Notes under the pieces: generated by a model
Database searches by the model: none
Seen by the model: only the letters and a program-made list of their open reading frames with translations
Told to the model about the DNA's origin: nothing
Shown: piece after piece, positions 43,385 to 55,300 of the stretch
Position numbering within the stretch: position 1 is the first letter of the stretch
Layout: each line of letters opens with the position of its first letter
Translations under genes and position numbers: made by a program
Source: Culex pipiens pallens
Lineage: Eukaryota > Arthropoda > Insecta > Diptera > Culicidae
DNA length: 64,000 nt
Assembly (NCBI RefSeq): GCF_016801865.2
Contig: NC_068938.1
Span: 72,253,021 to 72,317,020, forward strand
Direction of reading: 5' to 3'

Positions 43385-46300
43385 TCAAGTATCCTTCGTG
43401 TTCTTCGTAATCCAGGGCATAAATGAGGTCACCCGCGAGTACACCCCCGGATACTGACCCTTGCCGCAGCCAATGCCCCACGAGACCACTCCGACCTGTG
43501 TCCAGCCGCCGTCGTTGACCATCAGCGGACCACCGGAATCACCCTAAAAGAAACGAGTTGAGTGTTTGAACAAGCGACGAACTCGAACCCGTTGAGCATT
43601 CTTACACTGCATGAATCCTTGGCCGCTTGTCCGGCGCACAGCATCGATTCGATGATTCCTCCCGGGGCTGCCGCCCCGTACTTTCGACTGCACTCCGGGT
43701 TGGTCCAAATCGGAAGGTTCACTTCTTGCAAAATTGCCGGTTGAGGTCCGTCTGAAATATAAGCATTTTGGTTGGTAATAAAGTCCTGGGGGTAAAATCA
43801 CGAAGTCCGTACTTTCTCGCAAGCTACCCCAGCCAATGACGGTGGCCGTCAATCCGTTGTAGGCCCGGGAGCTATCACCGCCTGGCAGACAAATCGGTCG
43901 CACCGATTTCGAGAACTGAACCGGTTGATCCATCGTCAGCACCGCGATGTCGTTATACTGCAAAATAACACCTTTAATTTCAAGAATCTTTAAAATTGAA
44001 TGACCTTTTCATACCAAAGTTCGCGAATCGAAACCACGATGTCGTACAAGTCGTTTGACCTTTCGTTCGACGTGCACCACCTCCGTGGTAGATCGGATAT
44101 TGTGGTCACCGAGCTTCACCGATAGCCGGGCCACGTCCCAGGAGCTCATGCTGAAATATAGAAAGAAGAACACGGAGAGTTAGTCTTACAACAGATCTTG
44201 ATGAGACGTATGAATCTGTAGAATCCGGATTAACACGTTTGAAGGTAGACCTACTGTGCCACGCAATGGGCCGCCGTCAGGATGTGGATGTTGTCGATCA
44301 GCGAGCCGCCGCAGAACTGGCGCCCGTTGTTGAACAGGGCCGCGATCCAGGGCCACTCGTTCGGGTCGGCGTTGTGGCCGCCCACGATGCGTTCCGTGTC
44401 CTGGAAAAAAGGGTTGTTAATAAAATTGATTCGAATTATCATGCACACTTGAAAGATTGTGGTCAACTAATTTAAATTTCATATTATATGATTGAAAATT
44501 GTTAAAAAAATTTTTTTGTTTTGGTTGTATTTTTGCAGTTCAGTTTTTTTTTGTATTTTAGTTTTTTACTATTTTTACTATTTTACCATTTGAGTAATTT
44601 AGTACTTTAGTATTTTAGTATTTTAGTATTTTAGTATTTTAGTATTTTAGTATTTTAGTATTTTAGTATTTTAGTATTTTAGTATTTTAGTATTTTAGTA
44701 TTTTAGTATTTTAGTATTTTATTATTTAAGTATTTTAGTATTTAAGTATTTTAGTATTTTAGTATTTAAGTATTTTAGTTTTTTAGTATTTTAGTATTTT
44801 AGTATTTTAGTATTTTAGTATTTTAGTATTTTAGTATTTTAGTATTTTAGTATTTTAGTATTTTAGTATTTTAGTATTTTAGTATTTTAGTATTTTAGTA
44901 TTTTAGTATTTTAGTATTTTAGTATTTTAGTATTTTAGTATTTTAGTATTTTAGTATTTTAGTATTTTAGTATTTAAGTTTTTAAGTATTTAAGTATTTT
45001 AGTATTTTAGTATTTTAGTATTTTAGTATTTTAGTATTTTAGTATTTTAGTATTTTAGTATTTTAGTATTTTAGTATTTTAGTATTTTAGTATTTTAGTA
45101 TTTTAGTATTTTAGTATTTTAGTATTTTAGTATTTTAGTATTTTAGTATTTTAGTATTTTAGTATTTTAGTATTTTAGTATTTTAGTATTTTAGTATTTT
45201 AGTATTTTAGTATTTTAGTATTTTAGTATTTTAGTATTTTAGTATTTTAGTATTTTAGTATTTTAGTATTTTAGTATTTTAGTATTTTAGTATTTTAGTA
45301 TTTTAGTATTTTAGTATTTTAGTATTTAAGTATTTTAGTATTTTAGTATTTTCGTATTTTAGTATTTTAGTATTTTAGTATTTCAGTATTTTAGTGTTTT
45401 AGTATTTTAGTATTTCTAGAGTAAATTTTCAAAAGGTCCTATGTGCAAAAACCTCAATCTAAGTAAATTGATGTCAAAGTTTTGCTGGACAGTTTTAAAT
45501 CCCATTTAAACAAGGTTGGGTATTTTTCAATTCTAAAAACGCACAAATGGACCTAGAATGATGCTTTTTAAGTGTACTTAACGGGAACTATCAAAAATTT
45601 AGTTTAAACTTATTTCTGAATAACTTTGTTTCATACGACCTTTTAGTGCACATAGGACACGCTTCATAGAACTTTTTTTGCAGATAGGATCAACCACATT
45701 GGAGCAAATATGTGCAGCATTGCACATAGGATCTTTCTAAACTTAATTTAAATCTTTATTAAATAAAATTAAATTTTAAATTTAAATTTTAAAAAGAACA
45801 ACTTTTTCATGATAATTATGATTACCCAATCCTCGCGCAACGTGTAGGCAACAGCTGATCGAGACCATGAAATGTTTCAATGCTTTCCAGCGCGAGAGAG
45901 AGAAACCGTTACGAGAACAAATCGACCAATCACAGAACTCGTCGGCATCTGCCGGATAGGTGCTTACAAAACATCCTATCCGACAATGTAAACAAAGTTT
46001 AACTGAGTGCGCATAGAACTTTTCTGGTTTTTTTTTAATTTTCAATAGAGTAAATTTTCAAAAGGTCCTATGCGACAAAAGTAAACAAACTGAGTTATTT
46101 ATTGCATTACATTCTGCAAGCTGGAAACTACACTCACCGCTGATCCAATTTCTTCAAAGCCTTTTATTTTTAAAGTTATTGATAAAATACAAAACAACCT
46201 AAAAGCATTCTTAATAAATTCTACACCAAATAAATATAGGTCGTTTTACCACACGGGAGTCCTATGTGCAATCGAGTGAAACGTGCACATAGAACCGTAG

Positions 46301-49300
46301 CAAATCAACCTATGGAACATTAATATAATTTTTTAATGCTGATGCACATACGCTCATATCAAAATGACCTATGTACATGTTTATTGAGTTTATTTGAAAA
46401 TATGTATAAGTCGTTTTTTAATAAAATTCTAAAACATAAATATTTTACAATCTTCATGTTTGTACAATCCACGCACAACGTGTAGTCATCAGCTGGGAGA
46501 GAGCATGAAATGTTTCAATGCTGTCAAAGCAAAAGAGAGAAGTTCAATTCAACCTATCTGCACTCTCTCGAATTTGACAGATACGCCACCCAAAAACTTG
46601 GGAGCATAACACCAACAAGGCAGCATAAAAAATCATAACATTTGTGCATATAGGTCGTTTTGCACGGTTTAGTTTTTTGTTGTTTTTAAATGCGATTTTT
46701 CATTGATGGAGGTAAGTCTTCATAAAATAGATAAGTCATTTTTTTTTTTTGAAGGGGTGGAGTGATTTGGAGAGAGTTTTAACAGGTTGTAAAGTGAGAG
46801 TGATCATTATTTTCTGTTTGTTTATTTTTTCTCAGAAGTGTCGAGGTGTGCTCCACCGGGGGTTTTTAAATCGCCTCATTATGTTCGGCACGGAACCGTA
46901 GCCTAGTTTTAAATCCCAACACAAGCATAACTCGAACAAGATACTTATCCGGAAGTTGCCGTCTCCAGCTTTTGTTCGCGGGTGCTGTACAGGTGCGAAA
47001 TTACCTGCTGATGTTTCACTGCACTCAGCAGTGTTGCTGGCGGAGTTTAGTGACATCATTCATCAGTTTGGACTACGTGTGTTTTGCGTCCGCTGTCAGA
47101 CCGACTTTCATTCTTGATGTTACGCTGATCGTACCGCTAGTTGGTAAGTTCCTCGATATTTTCCTACTGTGAACAATTGCTAAACTCACACCTCCAAAGA
47201 CAGCACATTCCGAACGAAATTTCCGCCTTTCACGGTGACCGAAGTGTTGGAAGCGGGCAATCGTCTACGTTCCAAGGAATCCCTAAAACTCCCGGCGGTG
47301 CCAGAATCCAAGCTGAAGGCAACGAAGGCTAAGTTGTTGGCCCACCCGGAAAATCTGCGCCGCCAGCTGCAGGCCGTCAAGCTACTTCGCGTTAGGTAGA
47401 ACCTGCTGCGCGCGGCCAAGTACACCAAGAAGTATGCCCGGATGGAGCATGAGGTGGTGGACAAGGCACGCGAGGTTAAGAAGGCCGGAAACATCTACAT
47501 TCCGGGCGAGCCGAAGGTTGCCTTCGTCATGCGTATCTGTGGTATCATTATCAAGCTGAACAAAGTCACCAAGAACTTGCTGCGTATCACCGCCCCGACA
47601 TCACCTAGGGCTATCCCTTGCTTAAGTTCGTCAAGCACCGACAAAACCGAATCCCAACTACGGACTTCTTCGTGATCGACTGAAGCTGCGTGCCGCGTAC
47701 AAGCCTCAACACCCCGACCGGTGAATGGCGCAAGTACAACCAACTACGCAAGTACAACCACTACGTCGAAGACGGAGACTTTGGCAACCGCAAGGAAAAG
47801 ATCAATCAGCTGATCAAGCATATGGTTTAAGTGATACATAGCGCGTTGAGGGAGAGTGTTGAATAAAACAAAACCAAGAATATAAATAAATTTGGTTTGA
47901 GAAAATCCTGTATGTTTAGTACTTCATTTAGGCAGCAATCGCGTGTAAGTTGAACCCACACACACATGCGCGGTCATGTCCGTCGTCTAGCTTTTGCCAC
48001 GCGTGTTTCAAGCGCTGGTGTTCTATCTTCCAGGGGAACGCCAACCAGACCAGCTGAGTAACGTACAGAAGATCACCCTGCTGAAAACGCTCCTTCTAAA
48101 TTCTAACTTTTGCGTCAACGAACACTGTAGAACGTTCTATGTGTAAATTGGCAGCATTCAGCGACAAGTTGTAACAGCTGATGACCAATTGCGGGCGGAT
48201 CCGATACACTGAACCCGGTTCGTCGAACTGATGAATTCTGATCTCTTGATGACCATGAGCTACCATTTGACCCCTAGCTCATTGCTTTTGATCTAGTCAT
48301 CCGCGGAAAAAGTAGGCACACACGGCTTCCACGTAAAATAATATTATTTCCTCGACTTGTCCAATATGCGACAACACGAAAATTGAAAAATATATTTAAA
48401 GTAGTTAGAGTCAACGAATTCAGTTTTTTATTTTGCAAATCCAAACGGTATGAATAATACGGTCAAAAAATCATCAATCTTCCTCCTCTTCCCTCGGGCA
48501 ACATCTTCTGGCTTTTGGACATCCTCTGCTAGTACAGCCGCTTCCGCTTCCTTCTGCGTACCTTCCTTGCCGTTAGTTGCACTTTGCTTCTCTTCAACCT
48601 TTATCTCCTCATCGCCAGCGACCTTCTCGCCAGACTCCTATCCATTCTGCTCCTCGGTCGATTCCTGCGACTTGGCGTCCTCGTCCTGTCGGGTGCAAAT
48701 TTCTATCAGTTCGAATACTGCGGCACAATGCTAATCAGCATCAACCGTTTGGTCACTTCTACGATCCCCGAGTTCTTGACGCTGATCAGTTCGGCGAGCG
48801 CGTTGGTAACGATCTCGCGTTCCAGTCCGTTGTTGATCATCGGTTGAAAGTGACCGCGAACGTTTTCGGTTCCTTCACAAGTACAGGACAGCTTGCCGGC
48901 GCCGTCCATAATGTCCTTCAGGTTGGCCTTGGTGATTGAAACTAGCCGCACAATATTTCTTGGTTCCGGCCGCGTCCTGCAGAATCTTGAGCGCCAATTC
49001 CGTCGAATTTTCAGCCCGTCTTAATGAAGCAGATGTTTTTTCGCCCCGATGACTACCGACTCAAACCGGTACTTTTTCTTCTCCATTTTGGCAGATTCGG
49101 CTTGTTTTCCCACAAGCAATGAAATGTCCTCCCCCTCCTCGTCTTTTTTTTGCTCTGCCGCGGCCTTTTCGACAGGTTGTTCGTTGGTCGGAGGCGGAGA
49201 ATCACACACCTTCCCGTACAGATCGTTGGCGTACTCGTTTGTGATCGGTACGTGTCCCGGGTTTAGTTTTGCTCGATCATGTTGCACGTCACAAGGAATC

Positions 49301-52300
49301 CGCGCTGGCCCGCTTCCAGGTAGGCCGGTTTCTTCCGGTGAAGATTTACGCTTGCTTGTTTTCTGACCAGATCTGTAATACAAATTAAACGAAAAAAAAA
49401 AAAAAACACAAATTATAAGCTGCCACTGTACTGCATACTTGAAAAAACTCACCTGAACCGCTTACGACAGGATTGAATCAAAAACGCAAAAAAGCAAAAA
49501 AACAATTGAAAATTAAAAAAAAACCAGAAAAGTTCTATGCGCACTCAGTTAAACTTTGTTTACATTGTCGGATAGGATGTTTTGTAAGCACCTATCCGGC
49601 AGATGCCGACGAGTTCTGTGATTGGTCGATTTGTTCTCGTAACGGTTTCTCTCTCTCGCGCTGGAAAGCATTGAAACATTTCATGGTCTCGATCAGCTGT
49701 TGCCTACACGTTGCGCGAGGATTGGGTAATCATAATTATCATGAAAAAGTTGTTCTTTTTAAAATTTAAATTTAAAATTTAATTTTATTTAATAAAGATT
49801 TAAATTAAGTTTAGAAAGATCCTATGTGCAATGCTGCACATATTTGCTCCAATGTGGTTGATCCTATCTGCAAAAAAAGTTCTATGAAGCGTGTCCTATG
49901 TGCACTAAAAGGTCGTATGAAACAAAGTTATTCAGAAATAAGTTTAAACTAAATTTTTGATAGTTCCCGTTAAGTACACTTAAAAAGCATCATTCTAGGT
50001 CCATTTGTGCGTTTTTAGAATTGAAAAATACCCAACCTTGTTTAAATGGGATTTAAAACTGTCCAGCAAAACTTTGACATCAATTTACTTAGATTGAGGT
50101 TTTTGCACATAGGACCTTTTGAAAATTTACTCTAGAATTGTTTTTTTGCTTTTTTGCGTTTTTGATTCAATCCTGTCGTAAGCGGTTCAGGTGAGTTTTT
50201 TCAAGTATGCAGTACAGTGGCAGCTTATAATTTGTGTTTTTTTTTTTTTTCGTTTAATTTGTATTACAGATCTGGTCAGAAAACAAGCAAGCGTAAATCT
50301 TCACCGGAAGAAACCGGCCTACCTGGAAGCGGGCCAGCGCGGATTCCTTGTGACGTGCAACATGATCGAGCAAAACTAAACCCGGGACACGTACCGATCA
50401 CAAACGAGTACGCCAACGATCTGTACGGGAAGGTGTGTGATTCTCCGCCTCCGACCAACGAACAACCTGTCGAAAAGGCCGCGGCAGAGCAAAAAAAAGA
50501 CGAGGAGGGGGAGGACATTTCATTGCTTGTGGGAAAACAAGCCGAATCTGCCAAAATGGAGAAGAAAAAGTACCGGTTTGAGTCGGTAGTCATCGGGGCG
50601 AAAAAACATCTGCTTCATTAAGACGGGCTGAAAATTCGACGGAATTGGCGCTCAAGATTCTGCAGGACGCGGCCGGAACCAAGAAATATTGTGCGGCTAG
50701 TTTCAATCACCAAGGCCAACCTGAAGGACATTATGGACGGCGCCGGCAAGCTGTCCTGTACTTGTGAAGGAACCGAAAACGTTCGCGGTCACTTTCAACC
50801 GATGATCAACAACGGACTGGAACGCGAGATCGTTACCAACGCGCTCGCCGAACTGATCAGCGTCAAGAACTCGGGGATCGTAGAAGTGACCAAACGGTTG
50901 ATGCTGATTAGCATTGTGCCGCAGTATTCGAACTGATAGAAATTTGCACCCGACAGGACGAGGACGCCAAGTCGCAGGAATCGACCGAGGAGCAGAATGG
51001 ATAGGAGTCTGGCGAGAAGGTCGCTGGCGATGAGGAGATAAAGGTTGAAGAGAAGCAAAGTGCAACTAACGGCAAGGAAGGTACGCAGAAGGAAGCGGAA
51101 GCGGCTGTACTAGCAGAGGATGTCCAAAAGCCAGAAGATGTTGCCCGAGGGAAGAGGAGGAAGATTGATGATTTTTTGACCGTATTATTCATACCGTTTG
51201 GATTTGCAAAATAAAAAACTGAATTCGTTGACTCTAACTACTTTAAATATATTTTTCAATTTTCGTGTTGTCGCATATTGGACAAGTCGAGGAAATAATA
51301 TTATTTTACGTGGAAGCCGTGTGTGCCTACTTTTTCCGCGGATGACTAGATCAAAAGCAATGAGCTAGGGGTCAAATGGTAGCTCATGGTCATCAAGAGA
51401 TCAGAATTCATCAGTTCGACGAACCGGGTTCAGTGTATCGGATCCGCCCGCAATTGGTCATCAGCTGTTACAACTTGTCGCTGAATGCTGCCAATTTACA
51501 CATAGAACGTTCTACAGTGTTCGTTGACGCAAAAGTTAGAATTTAGAAGGAGCGTTTTCAGCAGGGTGATCTTCTGTACGTTACTCAGCTGGTCTGGTTG
51601 GCGTTCCCCTGGAAGATAGAACACCAGCGCTTGAAACACGCGTGGCAAAAGCTAGACGACGGACATGACCGCGCATGTGTGTGTGGGTTCAACTTACACG
51701 CGATTGCTGCCTAAATGAAGTACTAAACATACAGGATTTTCTCAAACCAAATTTATTTATATTCTTGGTTTTGTTTTATTCAACACTCTCCCTCAACGCG
51801 CTATGTATCACTTAAACCATATGCTTGATCAGCTGATTGATCTTTTCCTTGCGGTTGCCAAAGTCTCCGTCTTCGACGTAGTGGTTGTACTTGCGTAGTT
51901 GGTTGTACTTGCGCCATTCACCGGTCGGGGTGTTGAGGCTTGTACGCGGCACGCAGCTTCAGTCGATCACGAAGAAGTCCGTAGTTGGGATTCGGTTTTG
52001 TCGGTGCTTGACGAACTTAAGCAAGGGATAGCCCTAGGTGATGTCGGGGCGGTGATACGCAGCAAGTTCTTGGTGACTTTGTTCAGCTTGATAATGATAC
52101 CACAGATACGCATGACGAAGGCAACCTTCGGCTCGCCCGGAATGTAGATGTTTCCGGCCTTCTTAACCTCGCGTGCCTTGTCCACCACCTCATGCTCCAT
52201 CCGGGCATACTTCTTGGTGTACTTGGCCGCGCGCAGCAGGTTCTACCTAACGCGAAGTAGCTTGACGGCCTGCAGCTGGCGGCGCAGATTTTCCGGGTGG

Positions 52301-55300
52301 GCCAACAACTTAGCCTTCGTTGCCTTCAGCTTGGATTCTGGCACCGCCGGGAGTTTTAGGGATTCCTTGGAACGTAGACGATTGCCCGCTTCCAACACTT
52401 CGGTCACCGTGAAAGGCGGAAATTTCGTTCGGAATGTGCTGTCTTTGGAGGTGTGAGTTTAGCAATTGTTCACAGTAGGAAAATATCGAGGAACTTACCA
52501 ACTAGCGGTACGATCAGCGTAACATCAAGAATGAAAGTCGGTCTGACAGCGGACGCAAAACACACGTAGTCCAAACTGATGAATGATGTCACTAAACTCC
52601 GCCAGCAACACTGCTGAGTGCAGTGAAACATCAGCAGGTAATTTCGCACCTGTACAGCACCCGCGAACAAAAGCTGGAGACGGCAACTTCCGGATAAGTA
52701 TCTTGTTCGAGTTATGCTTGTGTTGGGATTTAAAACTAGGCTACGGTTCCGTGCCGAACATAATGAGGCGATTTAAAAACCCCCGGTGGAGCACACCTCG
52801 ACACTTCTGAGAAAAAATAAACAAACAGAAAATAATGATCACTCTCACTTTACAACCTGTTAAAACTCTCTCCAAATCACTCCACCCCTTCAAAAAAAAA
52901 AAATGACTTATCTATTTTATGAAGACTTACCTCCATCAATGAAAAATCGCATTTAAAAACAACAAAAAACTAAACCGTGCAAAACGACCTATATGCACAA
53001 ATGTTATGATTTTTTATGCTGCCTTGTTGGTGTTATGCTCCCAAGTTTTTGGGTGGCGTATCTGTCAAATTCGAGAGAGTGCAGATAGGTTGAATTGAAC
53101 TTCTCTCTTTTGCTTTGACAGCATTGAAACATTTCATGCTCTCTCCCAGCTGATGACTACACGTTGTGCGTGGATTGTACAAACATGAAGATTGTAAAAT
53201 ATTTATGTTTTAGAATTTTATTAAAAAACGACTTATACATATTTTCAAATAAACTCAATAAACATGTACATAGGTCATTTTGATATGAGCGTATGTGCAT
53301 CAGCATTAAAAAATTATATTAATGTTCCATAGGTTGATTTGCTACGGTTCTATGTGCACGTTTCACTCGATTGCACATAGGACTCCCGTGTGGTAAAACG
53401 ACCTATATTTATTTGGTGTAGAATTTATTAAGAATGCTTTTAGGTTGTTTTGTATTTTATCAATAACTTTAAAAATAAAAGGCTTTGAAGAAATTGGATC
53501 AGCGGTGAGTGTAGTTTCCAGCTTGCAGAATGTAATGCAATAAATAACTCAGTTTGTTTACTTTTGTCGCATAGGACCTTTTGAAAATTTACTCTAGATT
53601 TCAGTATTTTATTGTTTTAGTATTTTAGTATTGCAGTATTTTAGTATAAAATTTTCTCAAAATACCGTATGTTTCAATAATACTAAAATTTTCAAAGTTT
53701 TGTGTAAAATTTAGTTTTTAACAAAAAAAACTAATAAAATGAAAACGCATACAACATTTTGCTGATACCCATATTTCAATTTATAAAATTTGAGTATTTT
53801 CCAAAAAATACCGAATTTGTGAAAATTTTAGTTTTCAACAAAAAAACATTATTAAAATGAAAATGCATACACAATTTTGCATCGTTTGATACCTTTATTT
53901 CTAGGATAGAGTAGTCATCAATGAGACACGGGGAACAATGATAAAATGGCTCTCACAAGACGTAGTTTTAATCAATCAGGCTCATATTTGGGGGAAAGGT
54001 GTGTCTACTAGATACACGTCTGCCGTAATTGTGGCTTTGGTTATGGATGCTCCCTTGTAAAAATTACATTTTCGCTCATAGGCTGCCATTAACACAAAAA
54101 CTAATATTTCTCCAAATTTCTTTCGTCATTTTACAGGGCATGAGTTGGGCTACAATGTCCTTTTATTGGGTTTGACCAAAATTTAGAATATACCCAGAAT
54201 CCAGGGCTGTCTCATTGTTCCTCGCTCTCTTCTACCCATGGGTAACAATGAGACACTTTGATTTTTCTTCATTGAACTTTTCAAAATCTGTGGAAATCTT
54301 TCAAAACATGAATTGGAAGTGATTTTTGGCATATTTATTGAGTTTGAACTTCATTTAACCAAAAATATAAAGTTATTTGATAAAATATATAGATTTTACA
54401 AAATTTAAATACTTTTTAGTATAACTTTTGTAAATTGAAGTTTCATGTTGACAAAATTGCTTAAAAATATTTAAAGCAAGTCACCTGCAATGTAACAATA
54501 TAAAAACATGATGAACTCATTGTTCCCCAGCTGTCTCATTGTTCCTGCCAAGTGCGTCTACAATGAGACAGTTGAATAACTCTGACTGTAGACGTCAGAT
54601 CGATCAATGTTAGAACAAACTAAAAGAAAGAAAATGCAACAAAAAGTTCTTTAAAATATTCTAATGAAAAAAATACAAAAATCGTTGAAGTTTAAAAACC
54701 AAAAGTGTCTCATTGATGACTACCCTACCCTAATTATGAAAATTTAAGTATTTTCGAAAAAATACGGTATTTTGTGAAAATTTTAGTTTTCAACAAAAAA
54801 GATCTATTAAGGTGAAAATGCATACAAAAATTTGCTTTGCAAATTTTAAAATTTTGAAAAGTTGAGTATTTTTCAAAAATTCAAAAATTACGGTGTTTTG
54901 TGAAAATTTGAGTTTTCATAAAAAAAAAAAATTTCTAAAAAAGTGAAAACGCAAACAAAATTTTGCTTCGTTTGATCGTTTGATTTAACAAAAAAAAGTT
55001 ACATATTCCACCCTTAGGTGGTTGGTGACTTCCTCTCATTTATAAAATGAATTCCCCCCTACAGACTTTTTGTCAAGATTTTACTACAACGCCGTGGGGA
55101 AATAGATTGAGGTTATGTAAATTCAGAGCATTTTTTAAATTGCTTGGAATTTTAGATAGGTAAGTCAGATCTTGAAAATTCTTAATCCACAAGAATTTTA
55201 ATTTCAGAACCTTTCTAAAAATATATAATATGGCATGTTTCCATGCAAAAACCACCCTTTTTTGCAAATTGTGAAATTTATATGCAGCAGTTTTTTAAGC

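Larger units (their letters stand above)
45416..53597. mobile_element. 8.2-kb composite inverted transposon E-Arm-E'-Arm' with captured host genes
   Basis: Four blocks: E (45416-46045), Arm (46046-49505), E' (49506-50135, reverse complement of E, 630 bp each) and Arm' (50136-53596, reverse complement of Arm). Both outer ends read CTAGAGTAAATTTTCAAAAG. Arm pairs with Arm' in register (coordinate sums 99642 throughout) except for one base in a homopolymer. The outer ~600 bp of Arm is a diverged homologue of E, and both carry many CCTATGTGCA-type motifs. Each arm contains a broken RpL7 copy and a broken THUMPD1 copy with intron sequence. No transposase is encoded. ATTT flanks both sides but lies in a repetitive AT array, so the target duplication is uncertain. 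Confidence 0.88.

Noticed and set aside
48450..49452. Several overlapping frames in the composite arms as intact genes
   Set aside because: Homology to THUMPD1 and RpL7 jumps between frames with stops and losses; both arms share the same lesions, so they are pseudogene fragments.
45416..53597. Simple long-read foldback artefact as the explanation of the palindrome
   Set aside because: The flanking octamer array continues in the same orientation on both sides, and E is not in the position a plain mirrored read would give. Read mapping is still the decisive test.
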